Positions 7,205 to 14,701 of a stretch of DNA of 64,000 bases are shown in pieces (the stretch's first letter is position 1; the number at the start of each line of letters is the position of its first letter). Below the pieces are notes generated by a model. It was not told where the DNA came from, ran no database searches, and saw only the letters and a program-made list of their open reading frames with translations. Source of the DNA: Lachnospiraceae bacterium. GTDB lineage: Bacteria > Bacillota_A > Clostridia > Lachnospirales > Lachnospiraceae. The stretch is taken from positions 1-64,000 of the forward strand of contig JAFWYN010000032.1 in the NCBI GenBank assembly GCA_017522685.1, given 5' to 3'. A program made the position numbers and the translations under genes.

Positions 7205-8452
7205 ATGAAAAAATATGGTTGTATCGGCAAAAAGTTGACACATAGTTTCTCCAAGGAGATTCATGGAATGTTGGCGGATTATGCTTATGAATTAATAGAG
7301 TTGACGGAAGAGGAGATTGCCCCTTTCTTTGAAAAGAAGGAATTTGCGGCTATCAATGTAACCATACCTTATAAGCAGACGGTTATCCCCTATCTGGATG
7401 TGGTAAGTGAAGTGGCATCAAGAATCGGAGCAGTCAATACCATTGTAAATAAAGACGGCAAGCTTTACGGCTACAATACGGATTATTACGGTATGAAGGC
7501 CTTGCTGGAAAGAGTGGGGATTGAAGTGAGCGGCAAAAAGGTGCTGGTACTTGGTACGGGCGGGACAAGCAAGACCGCCAATGTGTTGGCAAAGGATTTG
7601 GGTGCCTCTGAGGTATTGACCGTAAGTAGGCGTAAAACTGATGAATTCATCACCTATGAAGAAGCAGTAAGTGAGCATTCTGACGCAAATGTAATCATCA
7701 ATACCACGCCCTCCGGTATGTATCCGGATTGTGGATCCAAGCCCATAGATATCAGCGGCTTCGGACAGTTAGAGGGTGTGATTGATGCTGTCTATAATCC
7801 TCTTTGTACCAATCTGGTGCTGGATGCAAAGGAACGGAATATAAAGGCGGAAGGCGGTCTCTACATGCTGGTAATGCAGGCAGTAGTGGCGGTTGAGAGA
7901 TTTTTGGATACTTCCGTGCAGAAAGATGTGGCAGACAGGGTATTTGCCTCTGTGATGGCATCCAAGGAGAATATTGTTTTGACCGGTATGCCGGGAAGCG
8001 GAAAAAGCACCGTAGGCAGACTGTTGCACATAGAAGGCTACGAATTTATTGATACGGATGCAGAGATAGAGAAACGCTGCGGTTGTCCCATAAGTGAACT
8101 GATAAAGACCAAAGGAGAGACCTGTTTCCGGGATTTGGAAACGCAGGTAATCAATGAGGTATCTTGTGTCGGCAGTCGCATTATTTCCACCGGAGGCGGT
8201 GCAATCCTTCGGGAGGAAAACGTAAGGAATCTGAAGAGAAACGGAAAGCTGTTTTTCATCAATGCGGATCTTCAGCGTTTGCGTGCAACCGATGACAGAC
8301 CCTTGTCAGATACCTATGACAAGCTGAAGAAGCTGTATGAGGAACGAATGCCCATTTACCAAAAAACAGCGGATGTAATCGTGCCTGATATGGCCACAGC
8401 GCAGGCTGAAGCAGACTACATTATGACAAAACGAGAGGAATTGATACTATGA
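7205..8452 (+). CDS. aroE-aroK: Fused shikimate dehydrogenase - shikimate kinase
   Basis: One 415-residue protein doing two consecutive pathway steps. Residues ~1-250 are AroE (reduction of 3-dehydroshikimate with NADPH): His-Ser-Phe-Ser-Lys near the start, Asn-Val-Thr-Ile-Pro-Tyr-Lys near 55, Gly-Thr-Gly-Gly-Thr-Ser-Lys for the nucleotide, Asn-Thr-Thr-Pro-Ser-Gly-Met-Tyr-Pro near 164. Residues ~253-415 are AroK (phosphorylation of shikimate): Walker A Gly-Met-Pro-Gly-Ser-Gly-Lys-Ser-Thr near 261-269, Asp-Thr-Asp, Ser-Thr-Gly-Gly-Gly-Ala near 325, and Arg-Pro-Leu in the lid. There is no stop between the halves. The last bases overlap the start of aroQ (ATGA), so translation is coupled. Confidence 0.94.
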   Translation: MKKYGCIGKKLTHSFSKEIHGMLADYAYELIELTEEEIAPFFEKKEFAAINVTIPYKQTVIPYLDVVSEVASRIGAVNTIVNKDGKLYGYNTDYYGMKALLERVGIEVSGKKVLVLGTGGTSKTANVLAKDLGASEVLTVSRRKTDEFITYEEAVSEHSDANVIINTTPSGMYPDCGSKPIDISGFGQLEGVIDAVYNPLCTNLVLDAKERNIKAEGGLYMLVMQAVVAVERFLDTSVQKDVADRVFASVMASKENIVLTGMPGSGKSTVGRLLHIEGYEFIDTDAEIEKRCGCPISELIKTKGETCFRDLETQVINEVSCVGSRIISTGGGAILREENVRNLKRNGKLFFINADLQRLRATDDRPLSDTYDKLKKLYEERMPIYQKTADVIVPDMATAQAEADYIMTKREELIL

Positions 8453-8877
8453 AAATTCTTGTGATAAACGGTCCCAATCTTAATATGCTGGGAATCAGAG
8501 AGCCGGATCATTACGGCAGGGAAACCTATGGAGACTTGGTAACCAAAATCCAAAACCACTGTGAGAAGAAAGGGATAGAGGTTGCATTATATCAATCCAA
8601 TCATGAGGGTGATTTGGTGGATGCCATTCAAAAGGCCTATGGAGATGCGGACGGAATCGTCATCAACCCGGGAGCTTATACCCATACAAGCATTGCCATA
8701 TTGGATGCCGTAAAATCAGTGAATATTCCCACGGTGGAGGTACATATTTCCAAGGTGGAAGAGCGGGAGGAGTTCAGACAGATCAGCTATATACGCCTTG
8801 CCTGTGTGAAAACCATTACCGGTCACGGTACCGACGGATATCTGGAAGCAATCGACTATTTATGCGAGGGTAAATAA
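8449..8877 (+). CDS. aroQ: 3-dehydroquinate dehydratase, type II
   Basis: Dehydrates 3-dehydroquinate to 3-dehydroshikimate. The 142 residues fit the type II family. Asn-Gly-Pro-Asn-Leu-Asn-Met-Leu-Gly is at residues 7-15, the catalytic Tyr follows in the flexible loop (Asp-His-Tyr-Gly), the Asn-Pro-Gly-Ala-Tyr-Thr-His-Thr-Ser motif is near 73-81, and Glu-Val-His-Ile-Ser near 97-101. The start overlaps the aroE-aroK stop by 4 bp. Confidence 0.95.
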   Translation: MKILVINGPNLNMLGIREPDHYGRETYGDLVTKIQNHCEKKGIEVALYQSNHEGDLVDAIQKAYGDADGIVINPGAYTHTSIAILDAVKSVNIPTVEVHISKVEEREEFRQISYIRLACVKTITGHGTDGYLEAIDYLCEGK

Positions 8878-8878
8878 A

Positions 8879-9736
8879 ATGATAGTAGATGTAAGTAAGA
8901 AAATACTGATTGTGGGACTGGGCCTTTTGGGCGGTAGTTATGCCAGGGCTTTGAAACGGTTTGGTTTTCATATCAGTGCCATTACCAAGGATCAAAGTTC
9001 CATTGATTATGCCATGGAGGAAAAGATAATTGACGAGGGAAGTACGAAGCTTGAAGAGAGAATCATCGGGGATGCGGATCTGGTAATCTTTGCACTTTAT
9101 CCTCACGTATTTGTGGAATGGATTGAGGAAAATCAGAGGCTTTTGAAAAGCGGTGCCATTATCACGGATGTAACCGGTGTGAAGGGCAGTATTGTTTATC
9201 GTATCCAGGATATGCTGAGACCGGATGTGGAGTTCGTGCCGGCCCATCCCATGGCCGGTCGTGAGGTTTCCGGTGTAGAGAACAGTACGGATAAGATTTT
9301 TGCAGGGGCCAACTACATTGTAACACCCACTGAGAAAAACACCCCCGAAGCCATTCAAACCTGTATGGAGCTGGGAAGATTGCTTGGTTTTACCAATGTA
9401 ACCACACTTTCTCCGGAAGAACATGATGAAATGATTGGTTTCCTGTCCCAATTGACCCATTGCATTGCCATTACTTTGATGACCTGCAATGAAAAGGAGG
9501 ATATGGAGAAGTTCACCGGTGACTCCTTCCGGGATCTGACACGTATTGCAAGGATTAATGAAATGATGTGGAGTGAGCTGTTTATAGCCAACAAAGAAGC
9601 ACTTTTGGAACAGATGAATCTGTTTATGGATAAATTTGCCGAATTAAAGGAAATGCTGGAGAAAGAAGATGTGGAAGGCATGAAAAAGATGATGCGTTAT
9701 TCCACGGAGCGCAGAGCATTATTTGACAAAAAGTAA
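8879..9736 (+). CDS. tyrA: Prephenate dehydrogenase
   Basis: Oxidatively decarboxylates prephenate to 4-hydroxyphenylpyruvate with NAD, the tyrosine branch. The 285 residues include Gly-Leu-Gly-Leu-Leu-Gly-Gly-Ser (residues ~13-20, Rossmann nucleotide loop), Asp-Val-Thr-Gly-Val-Lys near 97-102, and Ala-His-Pro-Met-Ala-Gly-Arg-Glu near 121-128. It is monofunctional, with neither a fused mutase nor a clear ACT domain. It starts 1 bp after the aroQ stop and closes the Phe/Tyr operon, since a strong terminator follows. With pheA in the same transcript, one attenuator sets both branches. Confidence 0.94.
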   Translation: MIVDVSKKILIVGLGLLGGSYARALKRFGFHISAITKDQSSIDYAMEEKIIDEGSTKLEERIIGDADLVIFALYPHVFVEWIEENQRLLKSGAIITDVTGVKGSIVYRIQDMLRPDVEFVPAHPMAGREVSGVENSTDKIFAGANYIVTPTEKNTPEAIQTCMELGRLLGFTNVTTLSPEEHDEMIGFLSQLTHCIAITLMTCNEKEDMEKFTGDSFRDLTRIARINEMMWSELFIANKEALLEQMNLFMDKFAELKEMLEKEDVEGMKKMMRYSTERRALFDKK

Positions 9737-9764
9737 GAGGACACGTTTGTGTCCTCTCTTTTTG
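9736..9764 (+). terminator. Terminator of the aromatic operon
   Basis: AGAGGACAC (9736-9744) pairs with GTGTCCTCT (9749-9757), followed by CTTTTTG. The same stem sequence is used in the terminator at 25181. Confidence 0.85.
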
Positions 9765-9769
9765 TGTTA

Positions 9770-10432
9770 TCAGCAAATCTGTTTCTTAACCTGTTCCAGC
9801 GCTTTTCTTACCGGGGGCAACAGAAGTACCACGATGGTCACAACGGCTTCGGCAAAGATATAGATACCATTGTAGACCAGGGAGTAAGGCAGGGGATTCC
9901 AGCCTTCCCAAGCGTACATGCCGAAAAAGAGCCAGCCGGACAATACAGCAAAGACATAGCGCCCCAAAACAGCCGCGATATAGCCCGTAATCAGTCCATA
10001 TTTTCGCTTGCTGAACAAGCCGGACAGACCCAGTGCACCGAAGGCCAGCAGATAGTCCACTACCAGCTGGGCAGGGAACAGTATGTAGGGATCAAAGAGC
10101 ATTTGCAGCACACCGTAAGCCACGCCTGTAAGGATGCCGGCACCCAGGCCGAACCAATAGCCGGGCAGACAGATGACCAGCATGGATAGTAAAGTAACTG
10201 AGCCACCGAAAGGGAAGCTGATCACCTTGATATTGGACAGCACCGTACCTAAGGCGATGGCAACAGCACAAAAGGCCAGCTGCTGGGCAGAAAGCTTTTT
10301 GCTGCGTTTTTTAAGAAAGCCGGCTGCTATAAAAAGCAGAACCAGAATCAGGACAACCAGGCATAGGTTACCCAGTGTGGTGGGGACATAAGTAGTTTCG
10401 CCCCAGTCGTTGACAACAACATTGTAGAACAT
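9770..10432 (-). CDS. thiT: Thiamine ECF transporter S-component ThiT
   Basis: Substrate-binding membrane subunit of an energy-coupling-factor transporter for thiamine. The 220 residues have about six to seven hydrophobic helices. An extra N-terminal helix and a Lys/Arg-rich stretch (Lys-Lys-Arg-Ser-Lys-Lys) precede the ThiT core, which begins near residue 48 (Ser-Ala-Gln-Gln-Leu-Ala-Phe). The core has Gly-Gly-Ser-Val-Thr and the Trp-Phe-Gly-Leu-Gly-Ala-Gly segment common in ThiT. The TPP riboswitch just upstream on the same strand makes the substrate assignment firm. The shared EcfA/T subunits are not in this window. Confidence 0.92.
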   Translation of the reverse strand: MFYNVVVNDWGETTYVPTTLGNLCLVVLILVLLFIAAGFLKKRSKKLSAQQLAFCAVAIALGTVLSNIKVISFPFGGSVTLLSMLVICLPGYWFGLGAGILTGVAYGVLQMLFDPYILFPAQLVVDYLLAFGALGLSGLFSKRKYGLITGYIAAVLGRYVFAVLSGWLFFGMYAWEGWNPLPYSLVYNGIYIFAEAVVTIVVLLLPPVRKALEQVKKQIC

Positions 10433-10437
10433 AAAAA

Positions 10438-10465
10438 ATCCTCCTTCGACTTACGCGAGGAGGGG
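10438..10465 (-). promoter_or_regulatory. Hairpin covering the thiT ribosome binding site
   Basis: On the reverse strand CCTCCTCG is followed after a short loop by CGAAGGAGG, which contains the thiT Shine-Dalgarno site about 6 bases before the ATG. The pairing would hide the site, so the riboswitch may act on translation. Inferred from pairing only. Confidence 0.45.
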
Positions 10466-10520
10466 CTCATCTTGCTTAAAAGAAACCATGGTGTGAAAGT
10501 AGATTACGGTTGTCTTTTAA

Positions 10521-10612
10521 ATGCTTCCTTACGCCGGTATTACCCGGTTCAAGTAATGAGGGTTAGAAGCCCGTGGGCTTCAATCTCAGCGATGCGCTCC
10601 CCTAGCGGTTTA
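10521..10612 (-). promoter_or_regulatory. TPP riboswitch (THI element)
   Basis: Read on the reverse strand, the conserved blocks appear in order: CTAGGGGAGC, GCTGAGAT, then ACCC, then ACTTGAACCGGGTAATACC and GGCGTAAGGAAGC. These are the pyrimidine and pyrophosphate sensor arms of the thiamine-pyrophosphate aptamer. The element lies about 90 bases upstream of thiT and should shut off thiamine uptake when TPP is plentiful. No clear terminator follows it. Confidence 0.95.
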
Positions 10613-10760
10613 TTTAATTACAAAAGTGAATATAGCAGAAAAAAAATCACTTGTCAAGCTAGACATTAAGACAATAAAGTTGTAAACTATAAGGGTGTGT
10701 AATTATCGGGGGGAGGATACACGAACTCCATTCAGATTTACCGGAGAAAGGATTTTAATT

Positions 10761-11645
10761 ATGGCAGAAAACATGATTCAGGCAGAAGGCCTGGTAAAAA
10801 TTTATAAGACCAAGGAGACCGAAGTACTGGCACTCCAGGGTTTGGATTTGACAGTGGAAGAAGGAGAACTAACAGCACTGATTGGTAACAGTGGTAGTGG
10901 TAAGTCCACCTTCTTAAATATGATCGGCGGTTTGGATCGTCCCAGTGCAGGTTCTTTGATTGTAGGAGGCAAGAACCTGTTCACCATGACCGAAAAGGAA
11001 TTGGTGGTTTATAAGCGTGACACCGTAGGCTTCGTATGGCAGAACAATGCCAGAAACTTACTGCCTTATTTGTCCGCTTTGGAAAATATTATGCTTCCCA
11101 TGCATTTATCCAGTGCCAAGAAGAAAAAAGATAAGGCATTGGAGTTGCTGGAGCTGGTAGGACTTTCCAGCAAGAAGCACAGCCGTTTGAACACTTTGTC
11201 AGGTGGTGAACAACAGAGAATCGCTATTGCGATTGCATTGGCGAATTCACCGAAATTGCTATTGGCGGATGAGCCTACCGGTAGTGTAGACCCCAAGACT
11301 GCCAATTATATCTTTGATGTATTTACCGAGTTGAATAAGCAGGGGCAGACCATCCTTATCGTTACCCATGACGTGGCCCTTTCCAAGAAGGTTAAGCGTG
11401 TTATTGCGATTCGTGACGGTAAAATCAGTAGCGAGCGTATTCTGAAGGAAAGCTATGCGGACCGTTTGAAGGAAGCATCCATTGACTGGCGTGCGGAGGA
11501 TACCCAGGAAGAGTATGTTATCATGGACAAGGCAGGCCGTGTACAGATTCCAAGAGAGCTTCTGAACACACTGGATCTGAAGGATAATAAGCTTAAATTG
11601 GAAATGCAGGGTGACCGGATTATCATAAGTAAGCCCGGTGCATAA
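10761..11645 (+). CDS. ABC transporter ATPase with C-terminal AbrB-like domain
   Basis: MacB/LolD-type ATP-binding subunit of 294 residues. Walker A (Gly-Asn-Ser-Gly-Ser-Gly-Lys-Ser-Thr) is near 41-49, the signature Leu-Ser-Gly-Gly-Glu-Gln-Gln-Arg near 147, Walker B Leu-Leu-Leu-Ala-Asp-Glu-Pro near 167, and the switch His near 202. After residue ~245 comes an extra segment, Met-Asp-Lys-Ala-Gly-Arg-Val-Gln-Ile-Pro-Arg-Glu-Leu, matching the SpoVT/AbrB swapped-hairpin fold. ATG 10761 follows GAAAGGA. No permease gene is adjacent, which is unusual for this class. The AbrB-like tail might dimerise the ATPase or bind DNA; that is inference. Confidence 0.85.
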   Translation: MAENMIQAEGLVKIYKTKETEVLALQGLDLTVEEGELTALIGNSGSGKSTFLNMIGGLDRPSAGSLIVGGKNLFTMTEKELVVYKRDTVGFVWQNNARNLLPYLSALENIMLPMHLSSAKKKKDKALELLELVGLSSKKHSRLNTLSGGEQQRIAIAIALANSPKLLLADEPTGSVDPKTANYIFDVFTELNKQGQTILIVTHDVALSKKVKRVIAIRDGKISSERILKESYADRLKEASIDWRAEDTQEEYVIMDKAGRVQIPRELLNTLDLKDNKLKLEMQGDRIIISKPGA

Positions 11646-11715
11646 TATAAAAGAATGTACTTGCATATATTCTCAGTAGTACAGGTATTGAAAAAGAAAC
11701 CACAGGAGAGTTAAG

Positions 11716-12678
11716 ATGATTTTTCAGTTATTACCGGATGAATTTGCTTCCATTGGAGCTTTTGTAGGCATATTGTTTGCCTTTCTGACTACCATCATTG
11801 CTACGGATAAGCTGTGTGCCTATCTTCCTAAGGATGCGGGCAGGGAGTTTGCCCATGACGGCAAAAAATCTGCAGGAAAGCCCAGAGGTGCAGGTATTAT
11901 CTTTGTACTGGCCTTTGTATTGGCTGCCTTACTTTTTGTGCCCTTGCAGGCGGAGAATATCATCTATCTGATTCTGATTGTGATTTGTATGATGACGGGC
12001 TTTTTGGATGATGCGGCTAAGAATCCCTGGGGCGAGTATAAGAAAGGCTTCCTGGACCTTTGTGTGGCAGCCATGGTGGCTGTGACCTTTCTGCATTACA
12101 ATACCAATGTGGTGGAGCTTTCCATGTTTGATACGGAAATTACGATACATCCGGTGTTATTTGCGCTTTTGACGGTGGTATTGGTTTGGACTTCCGTGAA
12201 TGTAACTAACTGTACCGACGGTGTGGACGGTCTTTCCGGTACACTGACCATTATAACCATTATGACTATTTATGCGGTGGATGTGATTAAGGAAGTGGCA
12301 GGAGAATTCTCCTTTATGATATTACTGTTTGCAGTATGTATCCTGGGATATCTGTGGTACAATGCCACTCCCAGCCGTCTCATGATGGGAGATGCAGGTT
12401 CCAGAGCCATGGGACTCTTTATCAGTATTGCCATCTTGAAAACAGGTTCACCATTCCTGTATATTCCGGTTGCACTGGTGATGATTTTAGACGGAGGCCT
12501 GGGCATCCTGAAGGTATCTCTCATCCGTTTCTGCAAGATTCATATTTTGAAAAATGTCCGTACTCCCCTTCACGACCATGTGCGTAAGGTGTGGGACTGG
12601 TCCAATACACAGACAGTATACCGCTTTGCGATTATTCAGATTATCCTGGCAGTGGCGACGGTTTATGCGGTGAAATAA
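11716..12678 (+). CDS. MraY-like phospho-sugar transferase (glycosyltransferase 4 family)
   Basis: Polytopic membrane enzyme of 320 residues, about ten helices, transferring a phospho-N-acetylhexosamine unit to undecaprenyl phosphate. Motifs seen: Gly-Lys-Pro-Arg-Gly-Ala-Gly near 55, Gly-Phe-Leu-Asp-Asp near 96, Asn-Cys-Thr-Asp-Gly-Val-Asp-Gly-Leu near 163, Gly-Asp-Ala-Gly-Ser-Arg-Ala near 225, and Thr-Pro-Leu-His-Asp-His near 284. Classic MraY has a His-His-His triplet where this has His-Asp-His, and no mur or fts genes are nearby. It could therefore be a second MraY or a WecA/TagO-type enzyme. CAGGAGAG precedes the ATG. Confidence 0.8.
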   Translation: MIFQLLPDEFASIGAFVGILFAFLTTIIATDKLCAYLPKDAGREFAHDGKKSAGKPRGAGIIFVLAFVLAALLFVPLQAENIIYLILIVICMMTGFLDDAAKNPWGEYKKGFLDLCVAAMVAVTFLHYNTNVVELSMFDTEITIHPVLFALLTVVLVWTSVNVTNCTDGVDGLSGTLTIITIMTIYAVDVIKEVAGEFSFMILLFAVCILGYLWYNATPSRLMMGDAGSRAMGLFISIAILKTGSPFLYIPVALVMILDGGLGILKVSLIRFCKIHILKNVRTPLHDHVRKVWDWSNTQTVYRFAIIQIILAVATVYAVK

Positions 12679-12721
12679 AGAGAAGTGTAAGAATATGTCG
12701 ATGAGTTCCGTGCAGGATGCA

Positions 12722-12750
12722 TTGACAAGAAAATTTCATAATTTTATAAT
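12722..12750 (+). promoter_or_regulatory. Consensus sigma-A promoter
   Basis: TTGACA (12722-12727), exactly 17 bp, TATAAT (12745-12750): a perfect consensus promoter. The only transcript it could drive before the terminator at 12848-12890 is about 130 nt. Confidence 0.8.
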
Positions 12751-12756
12751 AAATGT

Positions 12757-12890
12757 GTTAATTCAAGAGGGAGTAGTTTTAATGTGTTGTCAACAATCGC
12801 GTTTGAAATTCCTTTCAAATTGGGGACACATACCGAAATCGGGTACCAGACTTTTGATGCGTATTTTCTATGCATCAAAAGTCTTTTTTT
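12757..12890 (+). ncRNA. Putative small structured RNA
   Basis: This interval runs from the expected start of the consensus promoter to a strong terminator, in which AGACTTTTGATGC at 12848-12860 pairs perfectly with 12872-12884 and is followed by seven T. Between them are further possible stems: ATGTGT with ACACAT enclosing TTTGAAA/TTTCAAA, and TACC/GGTA around GAAATCG. A short frame from ATG 12782 after GAGGGAG runs into the terminator and has no protein-like character. It could be a free small RNA or an attenuated leader for the decarboxylase gene at 12999. The family is not recognised. Confidence 0.5.
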
Positions 12891-12915
12891 GTGATGGTAT
12901 TCGCCGACCGCTCAT

Positions 12916-12948
12916 CAGTGCGAGATACGCATAGTGTATCTCGCACTG
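12916..12948. repeat. Perfect 13-bp inverted repeat
   Basis: CAGTGCGAGATAC (12916-12928) and GTATCTCGCACTG (12936-12948) flank a 7-base loop. There is no T-run on either strand, so it is not a standard terminator. It sits 37 bp before the RBS of the decarboxylase gene. Confidence 0.55.
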
Positions 12949-12998
12949 TGCATAAGATAAGAAAAGCAGAAGGTTCAAAACTAAAAGGAGGTTGCAGA

Positions 12999-14108
12999 AT
13001 GGAACTTGTAGAAATGCTGAAAATGGTTGTGATGTGGTTGATTGGTTTTGTGCTGATTTATCTGGCGGTAAAGAAGGAGTATGAGCCGACTTTGTTGTTA
13101 CCTATGGGTTTTGGAGCCATATTGGTGAATTTACCCAATACCGGTGTACTAAATCAACAGATGCCGGGAATCGGCGAGGTGAGGGGTATCATTCAATGGT
13201 TGTATGAGGTGGGAATTGAAGCTTCCGAGGCATTTCCTATCCTGCTGTTTATCGGTATCGGAGCCATGATTGATTTTGAACCGCTTTTGCAAAGACCCAT
13301 ACTGGTGCTGTACGGTTTTGCGGCACATCTTGGTATCTTTGTGGCGATAGGTCTGGCGTTGTTACTTGGATTTAACACGGCGGATGCATTTTCCATCGGT
13401 ATTATAGGTGCGGCGGATGGACCCACCGCAATACTAATGTCTCAGATTTTGAATAGCAATTATATGGGGCCTATTGCAGTAGTGGCATATTCCTATATGG
13501 CTCTTGTTCCCATCATTATGCCTACTACCATAAAGGTCATTACCACCAAAAAGGAACGACAGCTTACTATGCCCATCCGGACGGGTAAGAAGATTTCCAA
13601 AACAACAAAGATTATGTTCCCGATTTTTGTAACCATTATTGCGGGCTTTGTGGCGCCCATGTCCATCTCTCTGGTGGGATTTTTGATGTTTGGAAATTTG
13701 ATTAGAGAATGTGGTGTGTTGGATACTCTGTCAAAAACAGCGCAGGATGTATTGGTAAATCTGATTACGCTTCTTTTGGGGATTACGATTTCCTTTAGCA
13801 TGACAGCGGATAAATTCCTTCAGGTAGAAACATTATTTATCATGATGATTGGGTTGGTGGCGTTTATCTTCGATACTGTCGGAGGTGTATTTGCAGTAAA
13901 GATAATGAACCTGTTTACCAGGCAAAAGATGAATCCCATGATTGGTGCAGCCGGAATCTCAGCATTCCCAATGGCCTCCCGAGTGGTTCAGAAGATGGCC
14001 GGGGAAGAGAAACCCGGTAATATCATCCTTATGCAGGCGGTGGGTGCCAATGTGTCCGGACAGGTGGCTTCCGCCATTATCGGGGGGATATTGTTGGGAT
14101 TGTTTTAG
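12999..14108 (+). CDS. Sodium-pumping decarboxylase beta subunit
   Basis: Membrane subunit of the oxaloacetate / methylmalonyl-CoA / glutaconyl-CoA decarboxylase family, in which decarboxylation of biotin-bound carboxyl drives sodium export. The 369 residues have about ten helices. Ile-Gly-Ala-Ala-Asp-Gly-Pro-Thr is near 140-147, Tyr-Ser-Tyr-Met-Ala-Leu-Val-Pro near 166, Asp-Thr-Val-Gly-Gly near 293, and the C-terminal region has Asn-Pro-Met-Ile-Gly-Ala-Ala-Gly. ATG 12999 follows AAAGGAGG; the longer frame upstream runs back into hairpins. No alpha, gamma or biotin-carrier gene is adjacent, so it must work with subunits encoded elsewhere. Confidence 0.88.
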   Translation: MELVEMLKMVVMWLIGFVLIYLAVKKEYEPTLLLPMGFGAILVNLPNTGVLNQQMPGIGEVRGIIQWLYEVGIEASEAFPILLFIGIGAMIDFEPLLQRPILVLYGFAAHLGIFVAIGLALLLGFNTADAFSIGIIGAADGPTAILMSQILNSNYMGPIAVVAYSYMALVPIIMPTTIKVITTKKERQLTMPIRTGKKISKTTKIMFPIFVTIIAGFVAPMSISLVGFLMFGNLIRECGVLDTLSKTAQDVLVNLITLLLGITISFSMTADKFLQVETLFIMMIGLVAFIFDTVGGVFAVKIMNLFTRQKMNPMIGAAGISAFPMASRVVQKMAGEEKPGNIILMQAVGANVSGQVASAIIGGILLGLF

Positions 14109-14129
14109 TGGTAATATGTTTTGAAATAG

Positions 14130-14166
14130 AAAGGACGCTTCGACTTGTGCCGGAGCGTTTTTTTGT
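14130..14166 (+). terminator. Rho-independent terminator
   Basis: GGACGCTTCG and CCGGAGCGT pair imperfectly around ACTTGTG, followed by TTTTTTT. It ends the decarboxylase transcript. Confidence 0.75.
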
Positions 14167-14200
14167 GGTATACTAGGTGAAGGTAGACAGGAGGTTTCAT

Positions 14201-14701
14201 ATGTTTGACAAATTAACAGCCAAGGACATCGCCAAGATGGAAGCAGAAATAGAACATCGTAAGCTGGTCCTGCGTCCTCAGCTTTTGGAGGATGTGAAGG
14301 AAGCCCGCTCTCACGGGGATTTGAGTGAAAATTTCGAATATTATGCAGCTAAGAGGGCGAAGAACCAGAATGAGAGCCGTATCCGTTATCTGGACCGTAT
14401 GATTCGTACCGCCCAGATTATTTCCGAGGACTCTGCAGAAGATGAGGTGGGTATGAACAATACGGTGACCGTAGAATTTGTGGATGACGGTATAGTAGAG
14501 GTTTATAAGATTGTGACCACGGTCCGCGGCAATTCATTGGCGGGACTGATTACCAATGAATCTCCCTTGGGCAAGGCGCTTATTCGCCATAAGGTGGGGG
14601 ATGTGGTGCATGTGGAGGTGAATCCTTCCGTAGGCTATGATGTAAAGATTTTGAAAATCGAGAATACCGATGGTGATGAGGACAAAATAAGGAGATTCTG
14701 A
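14201..14701 (+). CDS. greA: Transcription elongation factor GreA/GreB family
   Basis: Stimulates RNA polymerase to cleave backtracked RNA. The 166 residues have an N-terminal antiparallel coiled coil (about 1-80) with the tip sequence Glu-Ala-Arg-Ser-His-Gly-Asp-Leu-Ser-Glu-Asn-Phe-Glu-Tyr carrying the acidic pair that holds the catalytic magnesium, then the FKBP-like C-terminal domain (Ser-Pro-Leu-Gly-Lys-Ala-Leu near 127). ATG 14201 after CAGGAGG was chosen over GTG 14177. The stop overlaps the next start (TGATG). It may be a GreA paralogue rather than the housekeeping copy. Confidence 0.88.
   Translation: MFDKLTAKDIAKMEAEIEHRKLVLRPQLLEDVKEARSHGDLSENFEYYAAKRAKNQNESRIRYLDRMIRTAQIISEDSAEDEVGMNNTVTVEFVDDGIVEVYKIVTTVRGNSLAGLITNESPLGKALIRHKVGDVVHVEVNPSVGYDVKILKIENTDGDEDKIRRF

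Noticed and set aside
6439..7254. Long reverse-strand open frame opposite aroC
   Set aside because: Antisense to a strongly conserved chorismate synthase gene; no RBS and composition of a shadow frame.
9749..10189. Forward open frame opposite thiT
   Set aside because: Begins in the terminator of the aromatic operon and lies antisense to thiT; no protein-like features.
12695..12934. Open frame across the promoter and terminator hairpin
   Set aside because: Contains the promoter, the terminator stem and T-run; reads as non-coding.
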